From Flavobacterium frigoris PS1 (GTDB lineage Bacteria > Bacteroidota > Bacteroidia > Flavobacteriales > Flavobacteriaceae): DNA of 64,000 nt. Position numbers and translations under genes: made by a program. The stretch spans positions 103,786-167,785 of the forward strand of contig NZ_AHKF01000014.1 of the NCBI RefSeq assembly GCF_000252125.1. The letters run 5' to 3'. Position 1 is the stretch's first letter. Each line of letters opens with the position of its first letter. A model generated the notes under the pieces. It was not told the DNA's origin. It ran no database searches and worked only from the letters and a program-made list of their open reading frames with translations. Shown here one piece after another: positions 10,008 through 19,510 of the stretch.

Positions 10008-11939
10008 TTAATTTTCCTGAGTAGAGTCTATTGCTATGTCTATTTTTTGCACTTTCTTTTTAACCGTAGAATCTTGAGGAGTACTTTCAATAGCATCGGC
10101 CTCCTTCATACCACCTAATATAGCATACCGATCTTTCAAACTGATATTTAAGACCCTAGTTTCTAAATCTGTTCTGGTAATTTTTTTTCTAAGATATTTT
10201 TCGATCATTAAACTAGCAATAGGTCCTGCTATGGCTGCTCCAAACCCCCCGTTTTCTACAAGGATCGCAATGGCAATTTTGGGGTTATCCTTTGGTGCAA
10301 ACGCTACAAAAATGGAATGATCTTGTAGCTTTACTCTTTTTCCGCCAATTTTCGTGTAATTTTCTGCAGTTCCCGTTTTACCAGCAATATCTATACCCTC
10401 AACACGAAGGGAGCTTGCCGTTCCGACATTATAAACGTCAAATAAGCCACTTATCATGGGTTTAAAGTATTTTTTATCGATGGTGGTTACATGTTTTTCA
10501 GTAAACTTTTTGTCGATACTTGCTCCTTTGATTTTTTTGATTATATGAGGGGTATAATAATACCCTTCATTAGCAACTGTAGCCATCATATTAGCCAATT
10601 GAATAGGAGTCATTAAGACTTCTCCTTGTCCAATTGAGTTAGAAATAATGGTAGTGCCTCTCCATCCGCCGTTAGGGTAGATTTTCTTATATGTTTTAGA
10701 GGTCGGGATATTTCCTTTTTTTCCAGTAGGCAAATCATATCCCATGTAATCGCCTAATCCAAAGCTTTTAACGTGATTGCTCCATACGTCAACAGCATAT
10801 GAAGGTTTTGTATATTTAGCTATAGTTCTCAAATAAACATTTGCAAAATAAGTATTACAGGAATTATAAATTCCATTATGCAAATTATGTGGTCCAAAAC
10901 CATGGCATTTCATAAATCGTCCTCTTGCATAACTAAAACCATGATGACACATAAAAGAAGTTTGCTCATCGACAACCTGTTCTTGCAATCCAATAAGGCC
11001 TGTTAGGATTTTAAAAGGAGAGCCAGGAGGGTACTCTGCTAACAATCCCCTGTCATAAAGTGGTTTTGCAATCGAGTCGTAATACAATAAGGTGTAGTTT
11101 TTAGAGCGCTGTCTTCCAACGAGAATTGAAGGGTCGTAAGATGGTGCGGTGACAAGAGCTAATATTTCCCCTGTTTTAGGCTCAATGGCTACGATTCCTC
11201 CTCTTTTATTAATCATCAACTGTTGCCCATATTTTTGGAGCTCTGCATCCAGAGTAAGGTTTATATCTTCTCCTTGTACAGCGATAGTGTCATATTTTCC
11301 GTCTTTGTACGAGCCTATTTCTCTATTGTATTTGTCTTTTTGAAAGTATTTAACGCCTTTAATTCCGCGCAGAACTTCCTCGTAGCTTTCTTCAACTCCT
11401 TGGCGGCCAATTAAATCTCCGCTGTTGTAATATGGGTTTTTAGCAATTAATTTTTCGTTAACTTGAGTTATAAAGCCAAATACATTTGCGCCAAAATCTA
11501 CTTCATAATCACGTAAAGAACGTTTTTGGAAATAGAAACCTTCGAACTTTCTTATTTTTTCTTGAAATGCAGCGAATTCACTTTTGTTTAATTGGGGTAA
11601 AAAAACGGATGGCAGGCGGGGACTGTATACCTTGGCTTTGGCCATTGTTTTTATAAAGTCCTCTTTTGTTATGTTTAATAATTGGCAAAATTCTAAAGTA
11701 TCGATATTTTTTAATTCCCTTGGAATTACCATTATATCATAAGATGCCTGATTTGCTACTAATAACTTCCCGTTTCTGTCATAAATATAACCTCTTTCTG
11801 GGTAGTCATATTTTATTTTAATCGCGTTATTATCTGATTTTAATTTGAAGGTGTCATTTATGACCTGCAAATAAAAAATCCGTATCACTAGCAATAATGC
11901 TGCAACAATAATGATAGAAGGCAGCAGGAGTTTTCTCAT
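10008..11939 (-). CDS. mrdA: penicillin-binding protein 2 (elongation transpeptidase)
   Basis: The 643-residue protein has one N-terminal membrane helix, a pedestal domain with the PERGYIYDRNG segment, and a transpeptidase domain. Active-site motifs are visible: SPFK (Ser307, Lys310), SCN after HNGIYN, and KTGT (Lys521). It cross-links peptidoglycan in the periplasm in partnership with RodA. The C-terminus has a charged tail of about 40 residues beyond the catalytic domain. Its start overlaps the end of mreD by four bases, so translation is probably coupled. Confidence 0.95.
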   Translation of the reverse strand: MRKLLLPSIIIVAALLLVIRIFYLQVINDTFKLKSDNNAIKIKYDYPERGYIYDRNGKLLVANQASYDIMVIPRELKNIDTLEFCQLLNITKEDFIKTMAKAKVYSPRLPSVFLPQLNKSEFAAFQEKIRKFEGFYFQKRSLRDYEVDFGANVFGFITQVNEKLIAKNPYYNSGDLIGRQGVEESYEEVLRGIKGVKYFQKDKYNREIGSYKDGKYDTIAVQGEDINLTLDAELQKYGQQLMINKRGGIVAIEPKTGEILALVTAPSYDPSILVGRQRSKNYTLLYYDSIAKPLYDRGLLAEYPPGSPFKILTGLIGLQEQVVDEQTSFMCHHGFSYARGRFMKCHGFGPHNLHNGIYNSCNTYFANVYLRTIAKYTKPSYAVDVWSNHVKSFGLGDYMGYDLPTGKKGNIPTSKTYKKIYPNGGWRGTTIISNSIGQGEVLMTPIQLANMMATVANEGYYYTPHIIKKIKGASIDKKFTEKHVTTIDKKYFKPMISGLFDVYNVGTASSLRVEGIDIAGKTGTAENYTKIGGKRVKLQDHSIFVAFAPKDNPKIAIAILVENGGFGAAIAGPIASLMIEKYLRKKITRTDLETRVLNISLKDRYAILGGMKEADAIESTPQDSTVKKKVQKIDIAIDSTQEN

Positions 11940-12442
11940 CTTTTATTGGGCTTAATAAGGTATATTATTATAATACAGCTAATGATCGTAAATACTGTAC
12001 TTAAAACTGTTCTTAGTAGGATGTCCCAAAAGAAACTAACTTGAAAGGCTTCTAAAATGAACAGTGTAATATGATGGATAACAACGGACATCAGTATAAA
12101 TGAAAAACGTTCAGGTGTTAAAACATCATTTAATTTTATGGTTTGATATTCATAACTAACACCAAATGAAAATTTAAATATTGTAGGTCGCACATATGCT
12201 AAAACTAGGCAAGCCGTAGCGTGAATTCCTCCTGAATTAGAAAACAAATCCATAGTCAAGCCCAACAGAAAACTGGCTAATAATAGACCAGACCTATTTC
12301 CATTAACTGGATATAGTATTATAAACAGTATGTATGGTAATGGGATTATGTATCCCAAAAAATTCATATTGTTGAATATAACTATTTGAACGGCCAATAA
12401 CAAAATAAACCGAGAAATATTGAGTAAAAAAGTGCTATTCAT
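11936..12442 (-). CDS. mreD: rod shape-determining membrane protein MreD
   Basis: A 168-residue protein with about five membrane helices, placed between mreC and mrdA and overlapping both (8 bases with mreC, 4 bases with mrdA). Sequence conservation in MreD is weak, so the call rests on size, topology and position as much as on residues. It belongs to the elongasome scaffold that links MreB filaments to the wall-synthesis enzymes. Confidence 0.88.
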   Translation of the reverse strand: MNSTFLLNISRFILLLAVQIVIFNNMNFLGYIIPLPYILFIILYPVNGNRSGLLLASFLLGLTMDLFSNSGGIHATACLVLAYVRPTIFKFSFGVSYEYQTIKLNDVLTPERFSFILMSVVIHHITLFILEAFQVSFFWDILLRTVLSTVFTIISCIIIIYLIKPNKR

Positions 12443-13259
12443 CCTTCTTTCCTTTTTCTAGATTATTAAGTTCGTCACGATCTTTGCTCTTTATAATGTA
12501 TACATGGCCCAAATTAGTCATGTCGTTAAAAAGCTTTATATCTAAAGTATAATAATTTGTTTTGTTATCGATGTAAATTTTATTAATTGTACCAATGTTG
12601 ATGTTTTCTGGAAAGATTACAGATTGCCCACCTGTTACGATGGTATCTCCTTTTCTTACCGATGCTAATCGAGGTACATCTATTAACTGAACAAAACCAG
12701 TGCTTTTTCCATTCCAGACTAATGATCCAAAATGATTGGATTTTTTTATTTTGGCGTTGATTTGGGACCTAACATTTAGGATGCTGATAACTGTCGAATA
12801 TTTAGGAGATGTCTTATCTATTATACCCACAAGTCCTAAGTTATTGACAACTCCCATATCAGATTTTATACCTTGTAAAGAGCCTGAATTTAATGTTAAA
12901 AAGTTCTCATGGACGTTATAGGAATTATGAATTACTTTAGACACTACTACATCTTCTGGTAGTTCCACCTTTAAATTCTTAAAATTCTTTATTGCAACAG
13001 AGTCTTTGGTTTTAAACAATATGCTTTTTAGTCTGGCATTTTCAATGGCCAAGGCGTCATTTTGAGATCGTAAATTTAGATACTCACTGACGTTGTTGAT
13101 TTTTTCATAAACACCACCGCTTAAAAAATTAGCGGAAGTAATTATTTTGCTTTTATGGTAAGAATGTGCTTGTATCGTAAGCAAAAACGAAATGCATAAT
13201 AACAGCAAAAACAGTAGTCTACTACTGTTTTTGAATATAAAATTAAATATTTGCTGCAT
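12435..13259 (-). CDS. mreC: rod shape-determining protein MreC
   Basis: This 274-residue protein has one N-terminal membrane helix, a short coiled coil (about 60-85), and the periplasmic beta-rich MreC domain with GVVNNLGLVGI and the later RKGDTIVTGG segment. MreC is the periplasmic scaffold that activates PBP2/RodA. It lies 58 bases downstream of mreB and overlaps mreD. Confidence 0.93.
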   Translation of the reverse strand: MQQIFNFIFKNSSRLLFLLLLCISFLLTIQAHSYHKSKIITSANFLSGGVYEKINNVSEYLNLRSQNDALAIENARLKSILFKTKDSVAIKNFKNLKVELPEDVVVSKVIHNSYNVHENFLTLNSGSLQGIKSDMGVVNNLGLVGIIDKTSPKYSTVISILNVRSQINAKIKKSNHFGSLVWNGKSTGFVQLIDVPRLASVRKGDTIVTGGQSVIFPENINIGTINKIYIDNKTNYYTLDIKLFNDMTNLGHVYIIKSKDRDELNNLEKGKKDE

Positions 13260-13317
13260 TCTCTTGTTTGATTATTTTGTTTCAGGATACCCCTTTGTAC
13301 GCAATATTCTAAAGATC

Positions 13318-14346
13318 TTATTTTATTAAGATACTTTTGAATTTAGCAAGGTTTTTAAGTGCCATTCCTGTTCCACGAACTACTGCTCTTAACGGATCTT
13401 CTGCAATATATACAGGTAAGTCTGTTTTTTGAGAGATTCTTTTGTCTAATCCTCTTAACATAGATCCTCCACCTGCAAGATAAATCCCAGTGTTGTAGAT
13501 ATCTGCTGCTAATTCAGGAGGGGTTTGAGATAGAGTTTCCATAACTGCATCTTCAATTCTTTGAATTGATTTGTCCAATGCTTTTGCTATTTCTCTGTAG
13601 GAAACTTCAACCTGTTTTGGTTTACCTGTAAGTAGATCTCTTCCTTGAACAGACATGTCTTCAGGAGGTGTTTCCAAGTCTTCAATAGCTGCTCCAATTT
13701 GAATTTTTATTTTTTCTGCAGTACTTTCTCCAACAAAAAGGTTGTGTTGAGTGCGCATATAATATACAATGTCATTTGTAAAAACGTCACCTGCAATTTT
13801 AACGGACTTGTCACATACAATTCCGCCTAATGCAATTACCGCAATTTCAGTTGTTCCACCACCTATATCAACAATCATGTTTCCTTTAGGCTGCATAATG
13901 TCAATACCGATACCGATAGCTGCTGCCATTGGCTCGTGAATTAGATAAACTTCTTTCCCGTTAACTCTTTCACATGATTCTTTTACCGCTCTCATTTCAA
14001 CCTCAGTAATGCCAGAAGGGATACAAACCACCATCCTAAGGGCTGGCGTAAACATTCTCTTTTTTAGTGCAGGTATGCTTTTGATGAACATGTTGATCAT
14101 CTTTTCAGATGCATCAAAATCAGCAATTACACCATCTTTCAAAGGTCTAATTGTCTTAATGTTTTCATGTGTTTTTCCCTGCATCAAGTTGGCTTCTTTA
14201 CCAACTGCAATGATCTTACCCGATATTCTATCGCGGGCAACGATCGATGGGCTGTCAATTACAACTTTGTCATTGTGTATGATCAAAGTATTAGCGGTAC
14301 CAAGGTCTATCGCAATATCCTCGGTCATGAAATCAAAAAATCCCAT
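13318..14346 (-). CDS. mreB: rod shape-determining protein MreB, bacterial actin
   Basis: The 342-residue protein is a full-length MreB. The actin-fold phosphate loops are visible: AIDLGTANTLI at the N-terminus, IVDIGGGTTEIAVI in the middle, and YLAGGGSMLRG near the end. It polymerises on the inner membrane and orients lateral wall synthesis. It is the first gene of the mreBCD-mrdA-rodA cluster and follows purH by 52 bases; a -7-type promoter element lies just upstream. Confidence 0.97.
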   Translation of the reverse strand: MGFFDFMTEDIAIDLGTANTLIIHNDKVVIDSPSIVARDRISGKIIAVGKEANLMQGKTHENIKTIRPLKDGVIADFDASEKMINMFIKSIPALKKRMFTPALRMVVCIPSGITEVEMRAVKESCERVNGKEVYLIHEPMAAAIGIGIDIMQPKGNMIVDIGGGTTEIAVIALGGIVCDKSVKIAGDVFTNDIVYYMRTQHNLFVGESTAEKIKIQIGAAIEDLETPPEDMSVQGRDLLTGKPKQVEVSYREIAKALDKSIQRIEDAVMETLSQTPPELAADIYNTGIYLAGGGSMLRGLDKRISQKTDLPVYIAEDPLRAVVRGTGMALKNLAKFKSILIK

Positions 14347-14384
14347 AAATTATTTAGGGTTAAAAGTTATAAAATAGCAACGCG

Positions 14385-14392
14385 CAAAGTTA
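14385..14392 (-). promoter_or_regulatory. candidate -7 promoter element upstream of mreB
   Basis: The minus strand reads TAACTTTG, an exact fit to the Bacteroidota -7 consensus TAnnTTTG, about 40 bases before the mreB start. No clear -33 TTTG was found at the right distance, so mreB could also be read from the purH transcript. Confidence 0.4.
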
Positions 14393-14398
14393 AACAAA

Positions 14399-15925
14399 TT
14401 AATGCTTAAAATGACGTGTGCCTGTAAATACCATAGCAAGTTTATTTTCATTGCAGTAATTGATGCTCAATTCATCTTTTATGGATCCTCCAGGTTGAAT
14501 TACGGCAGCTATACCAGCGTTCTTTGCAATTTCAACACAATCTGGAAAAGGGAAAAAAGCATCACTTGCCATCACAGCTCCGTTTAAGTCAAACCCAAAA
14601 GTTTTTGCTTTTTCAATTGCTTGCATTAAGGCATCAACTCTTGACGTTTGTCCTGTTCCTGATGATATAAGTGTTCCGCTTTTCGCAAACACAATCGTAT
14701 TTGATTTTGTGTTTTTACAGATTTTAGAAGCAAAAATTAAATCCTCAACTTCTTGTTCTGTAGGACTGGTTATAGTAACGGTCTTCAGATCTTCTTTATT
14801 GTCTGTAATATTATTTCTTTCTTGAATAAGAAGTCCGTTTAAACAAGATCTAACTTGTTTTTGAGGTAATTCTACTTCATTTTGAACTAAAATAATTCTA
14901 TTTTTCTTTTCTTGTAAGATGGTAATTGCCTCTGCATCATATTCAGGAGCGATAACTACTTCACAAAATAATTTGTTTATTTCGATTGCTGTAGGGACAT
15001 CAATTTTAGTATTGGCAATAAGGACACCACCAAATGCTGATGTTGGGTCGCATGCCAATGCAGCAACGTAAGCTTCGCTTATTGACTTTCTTGTAGCCAG
15101 ACCACAAGCGTTGTTGTGTTTTAAGATGGCAAAAGTAGGTCCGTCAACTTTAAATTCGTTGATCAAGTTTACAGCAGCGTCTACATCAAGTAAGTTGTTG
15201 TATGATAATTCTTTTCCGTGTAATTTTTTGAACATAGCATCAAAATCACCGAAGAAAAATCCTTTTTGATGTGGGTTTTCTCCGTATCTCAATATTTGCC
15301 CATTAGCAACGCTGGCTTTGAAGATAGTTTCATCAGTATTGAAATAATTAAAAATGGAAGTGTCATAATGTGAAGAAACATGAAAAGCTTTTGTTGCTAA
15401 TAATTTTCTTTCAGCAAGAGTAGTCGCTCCATTTTGTTCTGTGATCAAATCCAATAGCATTGCGTATTCATCAACTGAAGCTATAATTACAGTGTCTTTA
15501 AAGTTTTTTGCGGCAGCACGAATTAGTGAAATTCCACCAATATCTATTTTTTCAATGATGTCAGCTTCATTTGCTCCTGAGGCAACCGTTTTTTCAAAAG
15601 GGTACAAATCAACAATAACTAAATCAATTTGGGGAATATTAAATTCCTCCATTTGTTGCACATCACTTTCATTATCTTGACGGTTTAATATACCTCCAAA
15701 AACTTTTGGGTGTAATGTTTTTACTCTTCCACCAAGTATTGAAGGGTAAGAAGTGACATCTTCAACTGGAACAACGGGTATTCCTAAGTTTTTTATGAAA
15801 TCTTCTGTTCCGCCTGTAGAATATAAAATTACATTTTGAGAATGTAGTTTTTTTACAATTGGTTCAAGACCTTCTTTTGAAAATACAGAAATTAATGCAG
15901 ATTGAATCGTTTTAGTTGTGTTCAT
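14399..15925 (-). CDS. purH: bifunctional AICAR transformylase / IMP cyclohydrolase
   Basis: With the start at ATG 15925 (MNTTKTIQSALIS) the protein has 508 residues, the usual PurH length. An upstream ATG at 15997 is in frame but would precede the likely promoter. The N-terminal cyclohydrolase domain has GGRVKTLHPKV; the C-terminal transformylase domain has LRYGENPHQ, LKHNNACG and the terminal TGTRHFKH. It carries out the last two steps of de novo IMP synthesis in the cytoplasm. It lies directly upstream of mreB, an order I recall as common in flavobacteria. Confidence 0.96.
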   Translation of the reverse strand: MNTTKTIQSALISVFSKEGLEPIVKKLHSQNVILYSTGGTEDFIKNLGIPVVPVEDVTSYPSILGGRVKTLHPKVFGGILNRQDNESDVQQMEEFNIPQIDLVIVDLYPFEKTVASGANEADIIEKIDIGGISLIRAAAKNFKDTVIIASVDEYAMLLDLITEQNGATTLAERKLLATKAFHVSSHYDTSIFNYFNTDETIFKASVANGQILRYGENPHQKGFFFGDFDAMFKKLHGKELSYNNLLDVDAAVNLINEFKVDGPTFAILKHNNACGLATRKSISEAYVAALACDPTSAFGGVLIANTKIDVPTAIEINKLFCEVVIAPEYDAEAITILQEKKNRIILVQNEVELPQKQVRSCLNGLLIQERNNITDNKEDLKTVTITSPTEQEVEDLIFASKICKNTKSNTIVFAKSGTLISSGTGQTSRVDALMQAIEKAKTFGFDLNGAVMASDAFFPFPDCVEIAKNAGIAAVIQPGGSIKDELSINYCNENKLAMVFTGTRHFKH

Positions 15926-15948
15926 TATGTAGTTATAATTATAAAGTG

Positions 15949-15956
15949 CAAAAATA
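15949..15956 (-). promoter_or_regulatory. candidate -7 promoter element for purH
   Basis: The minus strand reads TATTTTTG (consensus TAnnTTTG), about 24 bases upstream of the chosen purH ATG. A TTG lies about 22 bases further upstream. Its position argues for the 15925 start over 15997. Confidence 0.45.
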
Positions 15957-16045
15957 GTTTTTTTTTGATTACAAATTTCAATGTAGAGTTGTAACATTTT
16001 CTTAAATAGTTATACCAATCTATAGTTCTAGTTTTTATTAGGAAT

Positions 16046-17341
16046 TTGAATAATATTTACAGAATTTTACCATATCGCAAAAATAATTTTATGTTAGTAT
16101 ATCTTCGTTTATTAAAAGAAAGTTTTGCCTTTGCGTTGAATGCACTGCGCAGTAATATTTTAAGGACTTTGCTATCTTTATTAGGCGTAACTATTGGGAT
16201 TTTTTCAATTATTGCTGTCCTAGCCGCTGTGGATTCTTTGGATAGGAAAATAAGTAAAGATTTGAGTAGTTTAGATAAAAACACCATTTATCTAATTAAA
16301 TTTTCATTTGGTCCAACAGATGTTCCGCAATGGAAAAGAGAACAATTTCCTAATGTTAAGTATGATGAATATACCTATATGAAAGGGGCTATGACTAATA
16401 CCGATGAATTAGGTTACCAAATTTTCACTAAAAGAGAATCTATAAAATACGATTCAAAAACTGTAACTGACGTTAATATGGTACCTGTTTCCTATGAATT
16501 TATCGATATTCAAGGATTAGAGTTTGAAAAAGGAAGGTTCTACAATGAATCAGAAGCAAATTCTGGGTCAAAGGTCATTGTTCTGGGAAATGAAATTGCA
16601 AAGTCTCTATTTGACGAATCGGAACCCATTGGAAAAAATGTAAGGGTATATGGTCAGCGTTTTACCGTTATTGGTGTTTTGAAAAAACAAGGTGCTGGAT
16701 TATTTGGAGATAGTAATGACACCTCTGCTTTCATACCGGTTAATTTCATACGGCAGTTGTATGGTGATAACAATACTTCCCTGACTAATGTGATCGTTTT
16801 TAAGCCTAATAAAGGAGTGGATATGGGTGCCTATAAGGCAGAGATTTCTCAAAAACTGAGAGCTTTCCGAGGATTGAAGGCGGGAGATTCTGATAATTTT
16901 TTTATAAATGTTTTCTCTGGTTTTACTGATTTAATTGATGGTATTATATTAAATATGAAATTTGGTGGATGGGTGATAAGCCTTTTTTCTCTATTAGTTG
17001 GTGGTTTTGGAATTGCCAATATCATGTTTGTGTCAGTGAAAGAACGTACAAACTTGATAGGGATTCAAAAATCATTGGGTGCCAAAAATAGATTCATATT
17101 GTTTCAGTTTTTATTCGAAGCCATCATACTATCGGTTATTGGTGGAATAATAGGGCTGCTTTTAGTGTGGATTATTGCTTTGGTATTAACTAATGTACTG
17201 GAGTTTGAATTTGTTTTAGGTATGGGTAATGTTCTATTGGGAACATTGTTAGCGGCAATAATCGGGTTGATTTCAGGAATTCTTCCAGCTATTTCTGCAT
17301 CAAGATTAGATCCTGTCGAGGCCATCAGGACTGGAATGTAA
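16046..17341 (+). CDS. MacB/FtsX-type ABC transporter permease
   Basis: The 431-residue frame encodes a permease with the MacB layout: an N-terminal helix within LRTLLSLLGVTIGIFSI, a periplasmic MacB-type core domain of about 220 residues, and three C-terminal helices in the FtsX domain ending DPVEAIRTGM, a classic terminal motif of the family. The likely start is ATG 16091 (MLVYLRLLKESF) rather than the first in-frame codon. Such permeases pair with a MacB/LolD-type ATPase to move or extract substrates at the periplasmic face; none is encoded next to it, so the substrate is unknown. Confidence 0.9.
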   Translation: MNNIYRILPYRKNNFMLVYLRLLKESFAFALNALRSNILRTLLSLLGVTIGIFSIIAVLAAVDSLDRKISKDLSSLDKNTIYLIKFSFGPTDVPQWKREQFPNVKYDEYTYMKGAMTNTDELGYQIFTKRESIKYDSKTVTDVNMVPVSYEFIDIQGLEFEKGRFYNESEANSGSKVIVLGNEIAKSLFDESEPIGKNVRVYGQRFTVIGVLKKQGAGLFGDSNDTSAFIPVNFIRQLYGDNNTSLTNVIVFKPNKGVDMGAYKAEISQKLRAFRGLKAGDSDNFFINVFSGFTDLIDGIILNMKFGGWVISLFSLLVGGFGIANIMFVSVKERTNLIGIQKSLGAKNRFILFQFLFEAIILSVIGGIIGLLLVWIIALVLTNVLEFEFVLGMGNVLLGTLLAAIIGLISGILPAISASRLDPVEAIRTGM

Positions 17342-17429
17342 ATAACTAAACGACCAGTATTGTTGTGAACATTGGGATTTGTTGTAGTTCATTTATACTA
17401 TTCTTAACACACAAGGGCTTTCATTTTTG

Positions 17430-17437
17430 TAATTTTG
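17430..17437 (+). promoter_or_regulatory. candidate -7 promoter element for the alcohol dehydrogenase
   Basis: TAATTTTG fits TAnnTTTG exactly and lies 23 bases before the ATG. No convincing -33 element is visible. Confidence 0.35.
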
Positions 17438-17460
17438 ATTTCTAATAAAAAAGTGAAATT

Positions 17461-18510
17461 ATGACAGCAATTAAAGCTTATGCAGCGTACGATGCGGAAA
17501 CTCCACTAAAACCGTTTTCTTTTGAAAGAAAGGATATTGGAGAGAAACAAGTGCAAATAGAGATACTTTATAGTGGTGTGTGTCATTCAGATATACATAC
17601 GGCAAAAGGAGATTGGGGACCGGCTATTTATCCATTAGTCCCTGGACATGAAATTGTTGGTAAAATTACAGCAGTTGGTAGTGGAGTAACTAAATTTAAA
17701 GTCGGAGAGTTAGCCGGAGTAGGTTGTTTTGTAGACTCTTGTAGAACTTGCCATAGTTGCAAAGCAGGTGATGAACAACTTTGTGACGAAGGAATGACTG
17801 GAACTTACAACAGTTATGAAAGAGGCACTAAAACACCTACTTATGGAGGGTATTCAACAAGTATTACTGTTGATGAAGATTACACATTGCATATTTCAGA
17901 CAAATTAGAGCTTTCAGGAGTTGCTCCTTTGTTATGCGCAGGTATTACGACCTATTCTCCATTACGTTATTTAAAAGTAGGTAAAGGACACAAAGTAGGA
18001 GTTCTGGGCTTAGGAGGTTTAGGACATATGGCTGTTAAATTTGCGGCCTCTTTTGGAGCCGAAGTTACCATGTTGAGCCACTCTCCATCCAAAGAAGCTG
18101 ATGCCAAAAAATTAGGAGCACACCGTTTTGCTTTAACTTCTGATCCTAAAGTTATGGAGTCATTAGCAAATGAATTTGATGTTATTCTGAACACCGTTTC
18201 AGCAGATCATGATTACAATGCATACTTAAATTTATTGAATACTAACGGAACAATGATTATTGTTGGAATTCCATCTACTCCAGCAGTTATTCCTGCAGCG
18301 ACTTTAGTGATGAAACGCAGAAGTATCATGGGAAGTTTAATTGGTGGAATAGCAGAGACTCAAGAAATGTTGGATTATTGTGCAGAACATAATATCACAT
18401 CTGATGTGGAAGTGATCAATATGGATTATATTAATGAAGCTTACGAGCGTATGAATAAAAGTGATGTCAAATATCGTTTTGTGATTGATATGGCTTCTTT
18501 GAAGCAATAA
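17461..18510 (+). CDS. zinc-dependent NAD(P) alcohol dehydrogenase, cinnamyl-alcohol/YahK type
   Basis: The 349-residue medium-chain dehydrogenase has the catalytic zinc site (Cys41 in GVCHSD, GHE near 63), a structural zinc cluster of four Cys (C..C..C.......C between about 95 and 110, around DSCRTCHSC) and the Rossmann motif GLGGLGHMA near 183. It most likely reduces aldehydes with NADPH in the cytoplasm. It stands alone, converging on accD across a shared terminator. Confidence 0.92.
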   Translation: MTAIKAYAAYDAETPLKPFSFERKDIGEKQVQIEILYSGVCHSDIHTAKGDWGPAIYPLVPGHEIVGKITAVGSGVTKFKVGELAGVGCFVDSCRTCHSCKAGDEQLCDEGMTGTYNSYERGTKTPTYGGYSTSITVDEDYTLHISDKLELSGVAPLLCAGITTYSPLRYLKVGKGHKVGVLGLGGLGHMAVKFAASFGAEVTMLSHSPSKEADAKKLGAHRFALTSDPKVMESLANEFDVILNTVSADHDYNAYLNLLNTNGTMIIVGIPSTPAVIPAATLVMKRRSIMGSLIGGIAETQEMLDYCAEHNITSDVEVINMDYINEAYERMNKSDVKYRFVIDMASLKQ

Positions 18511-18540
18511 TTAGTTATTAAATAGCTGCTATTAAAGCAA

Positions 18541-18570
18541 AAAAAATCCCGATTTATATCGGGATTTTTT
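18541..18570. terminator. bidirectional intrinsic terminator
   Basis: A 10-bp stem (AAATCCCGAT / ATCGGGATTT) with a TTAT loop is flanked by A and T tracts, between the convergent alcohol dehydrogenase gene and accD. Confidence 0.9.
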
Positions 18571-18572
18571 AT

Positions 18573-19427
18573 TTATCTAATATCGTTATTTTGAATCAAA
18601 TCTATGTACAAGTTAATCTTGTCTTTCAATTCTTTTCTTGGCGTTATAAAATCTAAGAATCCATGTTCTAAAAGAAACTCTGCAGTCTGGAATCCTTCGG
18701 GTAAATCTTTACCTGTTGTGTCTCTTACTACACGTGGTCCTGCAAACCCAATTAATGCACCTGGTTCAGAGATATTGATATCTCCTAACATTGCGTAAGA
18801 AGCAGTTGTGCCTCCTGTTGTTGGGTCAGTACATAATGAAATGTAAGGAATTTGTGCTTCAGCAAGTTGGGCAAGTTTTACAGACGTTTTAGCTAATTGC
18901 ATCAAAGAATAAGCCGCTTCCATCATTCTCGCTCCACCTGATTTTGAAATCATTACAAAAGGAATGTTGTTTTTGATAGAATGATTAATTCCTCTCGAAA
19001 TTTTCTCACCTACTACAGCTCCCATAGATCCACCAATAAAGGCAAAATCCATACAGCAAATCACTAATTCTTTACCTTTTGATTTTCCAACTGCAGTACG
19101 CACGGCGTCTTTAAGTTTGGTCTTTTCCATCACGTCTTTAAGTCGGTCTGCATATTTCTTTGTATCAACAAAGTGCAAAGGGTCTTTTGAAGTTAAGTTT
19201 TTATCTAATTCAACAAATTCATTGTTGTCGAATAAAATTTCAAAATAGGTAGCGCTACCAATTCTAACGTGAAAACCGTCTTCGGGACTTACGAATAAGT
19301 TGCGTTCGAGTTCATCTGCATCAATGATTTTTCCGGTAGGTGATTTATACCAAAGACCTTTTGGAACATCCATTTTGTCTTCAGTAGCCGTCGTAATTCC
19401 TTTTTCTTTTCTTTTAAACCAAGCCAT
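18573..19427 (-). CDS. accD: acetyl-CoA carboxylase carboxyltransferase subunit beta (zinc ribbon lost)
   Basis: The 284-residue protein is AccD, which with AccA transfers the carboxyl group from biotin to acetyl-CoA in fatty-acid synthesis. The crotonase-fold core is intact ([27 protein letters not shown]). The N-terminal segment aligns with the usual zinc ribbon (LWYKSPTG..., [17 protein letters not shown]), but all four zinc-binding Cys are missing: the positions hold Ser29, Thr/Gly31-32, Ser47 and Asp50. The fold around them is kept, so this looks like an evolved loss rather than damage. Confidence 0.95.
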   Translation of the reverse strand: MAWFKRKEKGITTATEDKMDVPKGLWYKSPTGKIIDADELERNLFVSPEDGFHVRIGSATYFEILFDNNEFVELDKNLTSKDPLHFVDTKKYADRLKDVMEKTKLKDAVRTAVGKSKGKELVICCMDFAFIGGSMGAVVGEKISRGINHSIKNNIPFVMISKSGGARMMEAAYSLMQLAKTSVKLAQLAEAQIPYISLCTDPTTGGTTASYAMLGDINISEPGALIGFAGPRVVRDTTGKDLPEGFQTAEFLLEHGFLDFITPRKELKDKINLYIDLIQNNDIR

Positions 19428-19510
19428 AAATTTCTTATTTATTTGTTTTAGATTTCAGGTTTAAAGTTATGGAACTTGAAACCTGAAACTTAAAACTTGA
19501 AACTTTTTAA

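Noticed and set aside
8755..14346. Cell-shape cluster as an accessory or unusual region
   Set aside because: The order mreB-mreC-mreD-mrdA-rodA with short overlaps is the ordinary arrangement for rod-shaped Bacteroidota.
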